Assembly (NCBI GenBank): GCA_023484675.1
Contig: JAMDAP010000177.1
Coordinates: 7,917-21,666 of the forward strand
Direction of reading: 5' to 3'
DNA from: Bacillota bacterium
Lineage (GTDB): Bacteria > Bacillota_E > Symbiobacteriia > JAMDAP01
DNA: 13,750 nucleotides
Shown: piece by piece, positions 7,932 to 13,626 of the stretch
Layout of the letters: every line of letters begins with the position of its first letter
Numbering within the stretch: the stretch's first letter is position 1
Translations under genes and position numbers: made by a program
Notes under the pieces: model-generated
The model's database searches: none
What the model saw: the letters and a program-made list of their open reading frames with translations, nothing else
What the model was told of the DNA's origin: nothing

Positions 7932-8771
7932 ATGAGTGACGAAGCGACTTCCGCCGGTGGTCCGCCGCCGGCCGCGCCCCAAGTTTCCCGCAACATCAAA
8001 CTGGTGGTACAGTATGACGGCACCGGTCTGCACGGCTTTCAGCGGCAGAAGGGCGACCTGAGCATTCAGGAGGCGTTGGAGCGGGCCATCCGCGAGGTGA
8101 CCGGCAAGCCGGCCGTCCTGGCTGCAGCCGGACGCACCGACGCCGGGGTTCACGCCCTCGGCCAGGTGGTGAGCTTCCGCAGCGCCTCGGCCCTGCCTCT
8201 GGACCGCTTCCCCTGGGCCCTTAATGCCCACCTGCCGCCGGGCATTGTGGTCCAGGAGGCCCGGGAGATGCCCCCCGACTTCCACGCTCGCTTCTCCGCC
8301 CGCTCCAAGGCCTACCGCTACACCATCCAGAACGCTCGCTTCCCGGTGCCCCTTATGAGCCGCTGCGCTTACCTCTGGCGCGAGCCCCTGGACGTGGCGG
8401 CCATGGACCAGGCCGCTCGGCGGCTGGAGGGGCGGCATGACTTCGCCGCCTTCCGGGCCACGGGAAGCTCGGCCAAAACCTCGGTGCGCACGGTGCTCCG
8501 GTGCCGCGTGGAGGCCGAGCCGCTGACCGGTACCGTCAATGGCCGTCTGGTGCAGGTGTGGGTGGAGGCGGATGGGTTCCTGTACAACATGGTCCGCATT
8601 ATCGCCGGTACGTTGCTGGAGGTCGGGGCCGGACGGCGTGACCCGGAGGACGTGGTCAAGGCGCTGACCTCCGGAGACCGCGGCCTGGCGGGGAGGACCC
8701 TGCCGCCCCAGGGGCTGTGCCTGATGGCGGTACATTATGACAATGATGCCCCAGGCCTTTCTCCAGCTTGA
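7932..8771 (+). CDS. truA: tRNA pseudouridine(38-40) synthase TruA
   Basis: TruA converts U38-U40 in the anticodon arm of many tRNAs to pseudouridine. The 279-residue product has the catalytic Asp at D70 in AAGRTDAGVHALGQVVSF, the N-terminal NIKLVVQYDGTGLHGFQRQ, and C-terminal motifs FLYNMVRIIAGTLLEVGAG and AGRTLPPQGLCLMAVHY. The ATG at 7932 follows GGAGG (7921-7925), which lies within the last codons of ecfT. This start adds ~20 weakly conserved residues before the core, rich in Pro, Ala and Ser. The gene is probably co-transcribed with ecfA1A2T. Its TGA stop overlaps the -35 element of the rplM promoter. Confidence 0.97.
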   Translation: MSDEATSAGGPPPAAPQVSRNIKLVVQYDGTGLHGFQRQKGDLSIQEALERAIREVTGKPAVLAAAGRTDAGVHALGQVVSFRSASALPLDRFPWALNAHLPPGIVVQEAREMPPDFHARFSARSKAYRYTIQNARFPVPLMSRCAYLWREPLDVAAMDQAARRLEGRHDFAAFRATGSSAKTSVRTVLRCRVEAEPLTGTVNGRLVQVWVEADGFLYNMVRIIAGTLLEVGAGRRDPEDVVKALTSGDRGLAGRTLPPQGLCLMAVHYDNDAPGLSPA

Positions 8772-8796
8772 CTCAGGACCGGGAATCCCGTAAAAT
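8768..8796 (+). promoter_or_regulatory. near-consensus sigma-A promoter of rplM-rpsI
   Basis: TTGACT (8768-8773, 5/6) and TAAAAT (8791-8796, 5/6) are separated by exactly 17 bp. The -35 overlaps the truA stop codon (8769-8771). Transcription would begin near 8803, giving a ~140-nt leader. A strong promoter here fits a separate, growth-regulated rplM-rpsI unit. Confidence 0.75.
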
Positions 8797-8802
8797 ATTG
8801 AC

Positions 8803-8942
8803 TGCTGTATGTCCTTCATCATGCTTTTTTGGATTGAGGACGGAGGCCCGCCAGGTCAGACCCGCCGACTCCACCAGCCCCGGACCGGAGTGGTACGACC
8901 CGCCGCGTCGGCTCCGCAGCGAGAAACGTTGGGAGGATCACC
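8803..8942 (+). promoter_or_regulatory. rplM 5' leader, possible L13-responsive leader RNA
   Basis: No gene fits in this 140-nt stretch between the promoter and rplM. It can form an outer stem GCCGAC (8864-8869) with GTCGGC (8907-8912), enclosing CTCC (8869-8872) with GGAG (8887-8890); the two stems share one base. Autoregulatory L13 leaders upstream of rplM are known from Bacillota. I have not matched this one to a consensus, so the assignment is inference from position and foldability. Confidence 0.45.
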
Positions 8943-9383
8943 ATGGAACACTCGACCTACGTGGCGAAGCCGTCGGAGATCATCCGCCAGTGGCACGTGG
9001 TGGACGCGGAGGGCAAGACCCTCGGCCGCTTGGCGAGCCAGGTGGCGGCGGTTCTGCGCGGCAAACACAAACCGACCTTCACGCCCTTCATTGACACGGG
9101 CGATCACGTCATCGTCATCAACGCTGAGAAGGTGCGGCTGACCGGCAAGAAGCCGGAGAAGAAGGTCTATTACCACCACACGGGTTACATTGGCGGCCTC
9201 AAGTCCACCAGCTTCGCGCGGATGATTGCTACCAAGCCGGAGCGGGTGGTGGAGATGGCGGTCAGGGGCATGTTGCCCAAGAACAGCCTGGGACGGGCGA
9301 TGTTCAGGAAGCTCAAGGTCTACAGCGGACCGGAGCACCCCCACGGCGCCCAGAAGCCTCAGCCGCTGACCATTGCAGAGTAG
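8943..9383 (+). CDS. rplM: 50S ribosomal protein L13
   Basis: L13 is an early assembly protein of the 50S subunit. The 146-residue product begins [20 protein letters not shown] and keeps [20 protein letters not shown], the conserved [31 protein letters not shown] and the C-terminal [20 protein letters not shown]. The ATG follows GGGAGGA (8931-8937). The short stretch before VAKPSEI is normal for the family. The stop overlaps the start of the rpsI ribosome binding site (TAGGGAGGGG), and the two form one operon. Confidence 0.98.
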   Translation: MEHSTYVAKPSEIIRQWHVVDAEGKTLGRLASQVAAVLRGKHKPTFTPFIDTGDHVIVINAEKVRLTGKKPEKKVYYHHTGYIGGLKSTSFARMIATKPERVVEMAVRGMLPKNSLGRAMFRKLKVYSGPEHPHGAQKPQPLTIAE

Positions 9384-9396
9384 GGAGGGGACAGAA

Positions 9397-9804
9397 TTGG
9401 CGAAGGCAGCCAAGGAACTGATTCAGTACCGTGGCACCGGCCGGCGCAAGGAGTCGGTCGCCCGTGTCCGCCTCATCCCGGGTAGCGGCAAGATCGTCGT
9501 CAACGACCGCCCGTTTGAGGAGTACTTTCCGCTGCGCACCTTGCAGATGATCATTGAGCAGCCGCTCAAGATTACAGACACCCTGGGCAAGTACGACGTG
9601 CTGGTGAGCGTCATGGGCGGCGGTGTCGCCGGCCAGGCTGGCGCGGTCCGCCATGGCATTGCCCGGGCGCTGCTGCAGGTGGATGTTAACAACCGGCCGC
9701 CCTTGAAGAAGGCCGGGTTCCTCACCCGCGATCCGCGGATGAAGGAACGCAAGAAGTACGGTCTGAAAAAGGCGCGCAAGCGGCCTCAGTTCTCCAAGCG
9801 TTAA
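9397..9804 (+). CDS. rpsI: 30S ribosomal protein S9
   Basis: S9 reaches into the 30S P site with its C-terminal tail. The 135-residue product reads [57 protein letters not shown] and the conserved end [17 protein letters not shown], whose terminal SKR contacts P-site tRNA. The start is a TTG, 6 nt behind GGGAGGGG (9383-9390); an in-frame ATG at 9373 would lie inside rplM and ahead of the ribosome binding site. The gene is followed by a strong terminator. Confidence 0.97.
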   Translation: MAKAAKELIQYRGTGRRKESVARVRLIPGSGKIVVNDRPFEEYFPLRTLQMIIEQPLKITDTLGKYDVLVSVMGGGVAGQAGAVRHGIARALLQVDVNNRPPLKKAGFLTRDPRMKERKKYGLKKARKRPQFSKR

Positions 9805-9812
9805 TCGGATGC

Positions 9813-9839
9813 GGCCGGCCCACGGGGGCCGGCCCTTTT
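9813..9839 (+). terminator. intrinsic terminator after rpsI
   Basis: A perfect 9-bp stem, GGCCGGCCC (9813-9821) with GGGCCGGCC (9826-9834), closes an ACGG loop and is followed by CTTTT. It ends the rplM-rpsI unit. A second hairpin without a T-tract, GCCGGCC/GGCCGGC (9849-9866), lies just after it. Confidence 0.9.
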
Positions 9840-10007
9840 CGTTCAGGCGCCGGCCCCGCGGCCGGCACCCCACGTCCTGTCGCCTGTCCGACCAGAGTTA
9901 TGCCACGCCCGTATACATAGGACTTTCCCCCCAGCCATAGACTTTTGGGGACGTCCGGCTCGCCGCTCCGAGGCGCGGCCGGTGGTCGAAAGGAAGGGGG
10001 GAGTCGG
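9840..10007. other. rpsI-cwlD intergenic region with imperfect direct repeat
   Basis: No gene is seen in these 168 bp. They hold a 7-bp GC hairpin (9849-9866), then two similar 11-12-nt units 20 bp apart, CATAGGACTTTC (9916-9927) and CATAGACTTTT (9936-9946), preceded by GTATA (9911-9915). The cwlD promoter or an operator is expected here, but no clear sigma-A -35/-10 pair stands out. A sporulation-sigma promoter is possible but not demonstrable from this sequence. Confidence 0.4.
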
Positions 10008-10757
10008 GTGAGGGAGAGGCGAACCCTTGGCGTGGTGGCCTTGCTCATCGCTGTCCTGACGGCCCTGGCGGGGGTGGAGCCGCCGGCGCTGCCCGCTGCC
10101 GTCTTGCGTGAGCAGGCAGCGATGGTGCTGGCCGGTAAGGCGGTGGTGCTGGACCCGGGCCACGGTGGACCCGACGGCGGTGCCGTAGGGCGCAGCGGTT
10201 CAGTGGAGAAGGCCATTACCCTTGATGTAGCCCTGCGGCTGAGGGACCTTTTGAATCAGGCCGGAGCCAAGGCGGTGCTGACCAGGGAGGCGGACCGGGA
10301 CCTGGCTGATGCCGCCAAGGCTCAAAGCCTGCGCCAACGCAAACGCCAGGACCTGGCGGCTCGCGTGGCCCTGGGCAACGAGAGCGGGGCCGATGTCTTC
10401 CTGTCGATCCACGCCAACTCGTTCCCCACCCTGCCTTCCATGCATGGGGCTCAGACGTTCTACCTGGCCTCGGGGTCGTCTGAAAACCGCCGCCTGGCGA
10501 CGGCCTTGCAGGACGAGCTGGTGCGCCTCACCGCCAACACCGACCGCGAGCCCAACCACCGTATCGACCAGTACCTGCTGGAGAACCTGAAGATTCCGGC
10601 CGTTACCGTGGAGATCGGGTTCCTCAGCAACACGCGCGAGGAGCAGATGCTGCTCACCCCGGAGTACCGGCAGCAGGTGGCCTGGAGCCTGTTCGCCGGC
10701 CTGGTGCGGTACTTTCAGACGGGGGCCTTGCCGGCTCGGGCCCAGCAACAGCGTTAA
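10008..10757 (+). CDS. cwlD: N-acetylmuramoyl-L-alanine amidase, CwlD type
   Basis: Amidase_3-family enzymes cleave the amide bond between muramic acid and the stem peptide. CwlD makes the muramic delta-lactam of the spore cortex together with PdaA. The 249-residue product has one N-terminal hydrophobic segment (LGVVALLIAVLTALAG, residues 7-22), probably a signal anchor or secretion signal. Zinc and catalytic residues are all present: H52 (LDPGHGG), E67 (SVEKAI), H135 (SIHAN) and E202 (VEIGFLSN). The start chosen is the GTG at 10008 behind AAGGAAGGGGGG; an upstream TTG at 9945 is open but lacks a ribosome binding site. The place after rpsI and the length fit CwlD of spore formers; another cell-wall amidase of the same family is the alternative. 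Confidence 0.88.
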   Translation: MRERRTLGVVALLIAVLTALAGVEPPALPAAVLREQAAMVLAGKAVVLDPGHGGPDGGAVGRSGSVEKAITLDVALRLRDLLNQAGAKAVLTREADRDLADAAKAQSLRQRKRQDLAARVALGNESGADVFLSIHANSFPTLPSMHGAQTFYLASGSSENRRLATALQDELVRLTANTDREPNHRIDQYLLENLKIPAVTVEIGFLSNTREEQMLLTPEYRQQVAWSLFAGLVRYFQTGALPARAQQQR

Positions 10758-10790
10758 GTTGCACGGTTGCACCTGATGAGGAGGGTTGAC

Positions 10791-12146
10791 GTGGCGAGCT
10801 CATCCCTGCGCCATCTGGCCGAATCGGACATGCCCTCCCTCTTCCCCTCCGGCCTTCTGGCGGCGGCGGACGACTATGTGGTGGCGGAGCGCCTGCGGCG
10901 TCTCATGGCCGCTGGGGACCGCCTGGCGGGAGGGCTGGAGGGCTTTCGGGCTGATTACGAGGTGACCGCCCGGCTTGCCCCTGATGGGGCGGAGTACACC
11001 TGCACCTGCGGCGCCCGCCAACCCTGCCGCCACGCGGCCGCTTTGGTGCTGGCCTGGACGCGTCGCCGCTCCTGGTTCACCGACCTGGATGACTTGCTGC
11101 GGCCTCTTGCCGGCAGCCAGGGAGAGGATCTGATCGGGTTGCTGGGGCGTTTGGCCGTCGAGCCAGACGACCGCCTGACGCCTCTGCGGGATGCAGTGGC
11201 GGCCATGCCGGCTCCAGGCTGGGAGGCCGAGGGCGTGCCGGTCCCGCCCGGGCGCTGGGTGGAGGAGGCAGAGGTAGCCGGCCTGGTCGCTGCCCTCGCG
11301 GCCCGCTGGGACGCAGTCCTGGCTGATCTGCAGCGGGGCCGGCCCAGGGAAGCCCTGGTCTCCCTGTTGGGGTTGCTCGACCAGACGGCATCTTTGGCGG
11401 CGCGCACTCGTGATCGTGAGGGACTGCTGTCCCGCTTCCTGACGGCCTCACTCAAACAAGCCGCCTCCCTGGTTGCAGACCCGAGATTGGACGGGACGGA
11501 CAGGCATCAGGCCTTGGACCGCCTGCTGCGGTTCTTGATTGAAGCCCCCATTGAGGTGGCGCTGTCGGCGGCTGAGGCCCTGGTCCAGGCCGTGGCAGCC
11601 GCGGCAGCCGCGGCGGCTGTGGGCGGTAACGGCGGCAATTCCTCCCTGGTTCCCTGGGTCAAGGCGCAACTGCTGGCGAACCTCTGGCGAATGGAGGCAG
11701 AACAGGTGCTATCGATTCGCGACCCGGCCGCCGATCTTCGGCAGAACCTGATGGCTGAGGCGCTGGCCCAGGTGCTGCTGGCTTCCGGGCAGGACGAGGA
11801 GGCCGTAGCCATGTTGGCGCAGTTTCCGCATCTATGGCGCGCGACCTCCCGCCGCGTCGCCGAACTGCGCCGCCTGGGGCGCCCGGAGGAGGCTCTGCGG
11901 GCCGCCCGGGAGGGCCTGGCTACGGCGCAGGGCCAGGCGGCCCTGGATCTGCACCAGTGGGCAGGAGAATTGCTTCTGGAGTTGGGCCGCGCCGGTGAGG
12001 CGGTACCCCATCTCCTGGCGAACTACCTCGGCCGGCGGGGGGACGCCCAGTTGGCGATGCTGAAGCGCGCCGCTGAGGCCGCGGGCAATTGGGATGAGGT
12101 GCATCGGCGGCTTGCGCCGGCCGACAAGCCCACCCGGCAGGACTGA
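10791..12146 (+). CDS. SWIM zinc-finger protein of unknown function
   Basis: The 451-residue protein has a SWIM-type zinc motif near its N-terminus: C71 and C73 (TCTCG), C79 and H81 (PCRHAA). SWIM domains bind DNA or protein partners in other families, but no catalytic domain is recognisable here. The remainder is Leu/Ala-rich and alpha-helical in character. The last ~150 residues look like degenerate TPR-type helix pairs (LASGQDEEAVAMLAQF, LRRLGRPEEALRAAREGL, LLELGRAGEAVPHLLANYLG). A run of eight alanines (269-276), followed by GGNGGN, probably marks a linker. The GTG at 10791 follows GAGGAGGG by 5 nt; a TTG at 10767 is less likely. It starts 33 nt after cwlD and may be co-transcribed with it. 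The function is not known to me. Confidence 0.8.
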   Translation: MASSSLRHLAESDMPSLFPSGLLAAADDYVVAERLRRLMAAGDRLAGGLEGFRADYEVTARLAPDGAEYTCTCGARQPCRHAAALVLAWTRRRSWFTDLDDLLRPLAGSQGEDLIGLLGRLAVEPDDRLTPLRDAVAAMPAPGWEAEGVPVPPGRWVEEAEVAGLVAALAARWDAVLADLQRGRPREALVSLLGLLDQTASLAARTRDREGLLSRFLTASLKQAASLVADPRLDGTDRHQALDRLLRFLIEAPIEVALSAAEALVQAVAAAAAAAAVGGNGGNSSLVPWVKAQLLANLWRMEAEQVLSIRDPAADLRQNLMAEALAQVLLASGQDEEAVAMLAQFPHLWRATSRRVAELRRLGRPEEALRAAREGLATAQGQAALDLHQWAGELLLELGRAGEAVPHLLANYLGRRGDAQLAMLKRAAEAAGNWDEVHRRLAPADKPTRQD

Positions 12147-12168
12147 CTGCGACGCGAAATAGTGGGAT

Positions 12169-12200
12169 TTATCCCCATTCTTGTCAACAGGTGTGAATAA
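12169..12200. other. pair of inverted DnaA-box-like sites
   Basis: TTATCCCCA (12169-12177, + strand, one mismatch to TTATCCACA) and TGTGAATAA (12192-12200), which reads TTATTCACA on the - strand and fits TTWTNCACA fully, face each other with 14 nt between them. They lie in the 158-bp gap upstream of the Fur-family gene. Chance occurrence is possible, and any DnaA role is inference. Confidence 0.35.
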
Positions 12201-12240
12201 GTTCCGATGGGCTGTCGAGACCCCGGATGGCGTCCCACCT

Positions 12241-12270
12241 TTGACCGTCTCCCCAACCGAGGGCTATAAT
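12241..12270 (+). promoter_or_regulatory. sigma-A promoter of the Fur-family gene
   Basis: TTGACC (12241-12246, 5/6) and a perfect TATAAT (12265-12270) are separated by 18 bp. Transcription would begin near 12277, giving a leader of about 28 nt. The -10 region reads CTATAATTC, which matches 6 of 7 positions of the left half of a PerR-type box, but the right half does not match, so autoregulation is not supported. Confidence 0.75.
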
Positions 12271-12304
12271 TCTAGCGAACCCATAGGTTGAAGGAGGTGA
12301 GCCA

Positions 12305-12796
12305 GTGTCCGACCTGCTTCGCAACATTTACGAGCGGCTGGCTGAGCGTGACTACAAGATCACGCCGCAACGGCAAGTAATTCTGAAGGCCCTGATGGAG
12401 AAGGCCCAGGGCGAAGACCGGGCCAATCATCTAAGTGCTGACCAGGTGCATGCCATCGTTCGGCAGACCAACCCCGAGGTGGGCCTGGCCACCGTGTACC
12501 GTACCCTGGACCTGCTCGCCGACCTCGGCATTCTGCAGAAGGTTAACTTTGGCGACGGGCGTAGCCGGTATGAGTTCACCGAGGCGCGCACCCACCACCA
12601 TCACCACCTGATCTGCGTGCAATGCGGCAAGGTGGTGGAGTTCACCGACGAGCTGCTGCGCTCCCTGGACGAGTCCGTCGAAAAGCAGTTGGGTTTTCGC
12701 ATTCTCGAGCAGGAACTGATCCTTTACGGCTATTGCCGGGACTGCCGTAAGGCTCATCGCGCCGAAGGGCGGCGGGCAGAGGAGCGGAAGGCATAG
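12305..12796 (+). CDS. Fur-family metalloregulator
   Basis: Ferric-uptake-family repressors bind DNA when loaded with metal. The 163-residue product has the winged-helix recognition helix in GLATVYRTLDLLADLGIL (60-77) and the hinge FGDGRSRYEF. A run of five histidines (97-101) leads into LICVQCGKVVEF, and the Cys4 structural zinc site is complete (C104, C107, C144, C147). Glu at 90 and 112, where H2O2-sensing PerR has Asp, argues for Fur or Zur rather than PerR. The segment LEQELILYGYC has Gln136 where many Fur proteins have a metal-binding His. GTG follows GGAGGTGA (12293-12300) by 4 nt. The true metal (Fe, Zn or Mn) cannot be decided here. A GDT1-family gene follows. Confidence 0.92.
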   Translation: MSDLLRNIYERLAERDYKITPQRQVILKALMEKAQGEDRANHLSADQVHAIVRQTNPEVGLATVYRTLDLLADLGILQKVNFGDGRSRYEFTEARTHHHHHLICVQCGKVVEFTDELLRSLDESVEKQLGFRILEQELILYGYCRDCRKAHRAEGRRAEERKA

Positions 12797-12852
12797 GGGG
12801 ACATCCCGCCTCATAACCTCCTTACCGGGCAGCTACCCGCCTGGAGGACATG

Positions 12853-13125
12853 ATGGACTGGAAAACGGCTTTCGTCACCTTTGCCTTGGTCTTCTTTGCC
12901 GAACTGGGTGACAAGACGCAGCTGACGACCATGATGCTGACGGCCCAGTACAAGGCTCCCTGGGCCGTATTCGTCGGGGCCGCCCTGGCCCTGGCGATTA
13001 CCTCACTGCTTGGGGTCACCTTCGGCGAGTGGGTTAGCCAGGTGGTGTCTCCCACCGCTATCCGTAACGTCGCCGGCATTGCTTTTATGGTGCTCGGCGT
13101 GCTGCTCGTTGCCGGGCGCCTTTAG
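12853..13125 (+). CDS. TMEM165/GDT1 (UPF0016) family membrane protein, half-size form
   Basis: Members of this family are cation (Mn2+/Ca2+) transporters; bacterial members are linked to manganese export. The 90-residue product carries one copy of the signature ELGDKTQL (E17, G19, D20, K21, T22) inside the first hydrophobic helix, plus two more hydrophobic stretches (about 38-56 and 72-88). Full-length members have two such repeats, so this half-size protein would need to pair with itself or with another half. ATG at 12853 sits 5 nt behind GGAGG; the adjacent ATG at 12850 is only 2 nt away and less likely. It lies 56 bp after the Fur-family gene, probably in the same transcript, which suggests metal-linked control. 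Confidence 0.85.
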   Translation: MDWKTAFVTFALVFFAELGDKTQLTTMMLTAQYKAPWAVFVGAALALAITSLLGVTFGEWVSQVVSPTAIRNVAGIAFMVLGVLLVAGRL

Positions 13126-13154
13126 AGGCGGCCGTTCTGCCATATTTTTCCTCC

Positions 13155-13183
13155 TTGCTCCACCGCGGGTGATGTTGTATAAT
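13155..13183 (+). promoter_or_regulatory. promoter of tRNA-Arg
   Basis: A perfect -10, TATAAT (13178-13183), lies 17 bp downstream of TTGCTC (13155-13160, 3/6). The predicted start near 13190 is 17 nt before the mature tRNA 5' end. Confidence 0.65.
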
Positions 13184-13206
13184 AATGAGTGCTTCTTTGA
13201 ACACAA

Positions 13207-13282
13207 GCGCCCGTAGTGTAGTGGATAACACGTCAGCCTCCGGAGCTGAAGACCGCAGGTTCGAGTCCTGCCGGGCGCGCCA
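13207..13282 (+). tRNA. tRNA-Arg (anticodon CCG)
   Basis: A complete cloverleaf can be folded by eye: acceptor stem GCGCCCG/CGGGCGC, D stem GTGT/ACAC with an AGTGGATA loop, anticodon stem TCAGC/GCTGA with loop CTCCGGA (anticodon CCG), T stem GCAGG/CCTGC with loop TTCGAGT, discriminator G, and an encoded CCA end. It reads CGG arginine codons. It has its own promoter upstream and a terminator 14 nt downstream. Confidence 0.97.
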
Positions 13283-13296
13283 TACTTTACCGATGA

Positions 13297-13325
13297 ACCC
13301 GCCGCCTTGACCGCGGCGGGTTTTT
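13297..13325 (+). terminator. intrinsic terminator after tRNA-Arg
   Basis: ACCCGCCGC (13297-13305) pairs perfectly with GCGGCGGGT (13313-13321) around the loop CTTGACC, and a TTTTT run (13321-13325) overlaps the stem end. An inverted repeat TGCGCA-CAC-TGCGCA (13325-13339) follows directly. Confidence 0.92.
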
Positions 13326-13385
13326 GCGCACACTGCGCATACTAATCGAGGAAGCCAACTTCCCACGACTACGGAGGTGTTGCGA

Positions 13386-13580
13386 ATGGCCAAGGCCCCC
13401 TCACCATGGCCCAAGCGCACCATGGTTGCCAACACCGACCTCAACCGCTTGTACCATGAAGTCGGCGGCGAACCGGGTGCCAGACAGGACGGCAACGACG
13501 CCATTCAGCAGAATCCAGCCCAAAGCGCCTTGCAAGGTCAGACGACCTCCAAAGCCTCTCGCTCCAAACAACCCAAGTAG
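13386..13580 (+). CDS. small hydrophilic protein of unknown function (possible spore protein)
   Basis: The 64-residue product begins MAKAPSPWPKRTMVANTDLN and ends in a polar tail rich in Gln, Asn, Ser, Ala and Lys (AIQQNPAQSALQGQTTSKAS). It has no hydrophobic segment and no cysteine. The ATG is 7 nt behind GGAGGT (13373-13378), and the gene has its own terminator, so it is probably real. I do not recognise the family. The composition resembles small acid-soluble spore proteins, and CATACTA (13338-13344) resembles a forespore-sigma -10, but no matching -35 is seen. The spore role is therefore only a guess. Confidence 0.6.
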   Translation: MAKAPSPWPKRTMVANTDLNRLYHEVGGEPGARQDGNDAIQQNPAQSALQGQTTSKASRSKQPK

Positions 13581-13596
13581 TCGCGAGCAACGCTAA

Positions 13597-13619
13597 GACG
13601 CCCCCTCCCCGGGGGCGTC
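13597..13619 (+). terminator. intrinsic terminator downstream of the small gene, interrupted by an intron
   Basis: GACGCCCCC (13597-13605) pairs perfectly with GGGGGCGTC (13611-13619) around TCCCC, and two A-T pairs (13595-13596 with 13620-13621) extend the stem. The expected T-tract is only TTCCGTT before the intron begins at 13627. This is the usual kind of target for group IIC introns. Confidence 0.8.
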
Positions 13620-13626
13620 TTCCGTT

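Noticed and set aside
8798..8827. Second TTGACT (8798-8803) as another rplM promoter
   Set aside because: No TATAAT-like hexamer lies at the right distance; ATGCTT or TGCTTT are poor matches.
12161..12177. TGGG...CCCA hairpin after the SWIM gene as a terminator
   Set aside because: The stem is only 4-5 bp and no T-run follows.
12263..12280. PerR/Fur box overlapping the promoter of the Fur-family gene
   Set aside because: The left half matches PerR-like TTATAAT at 6 of 7 positions, but the right half matches at only 2 of 7, so it is explained by the -10 element alone.
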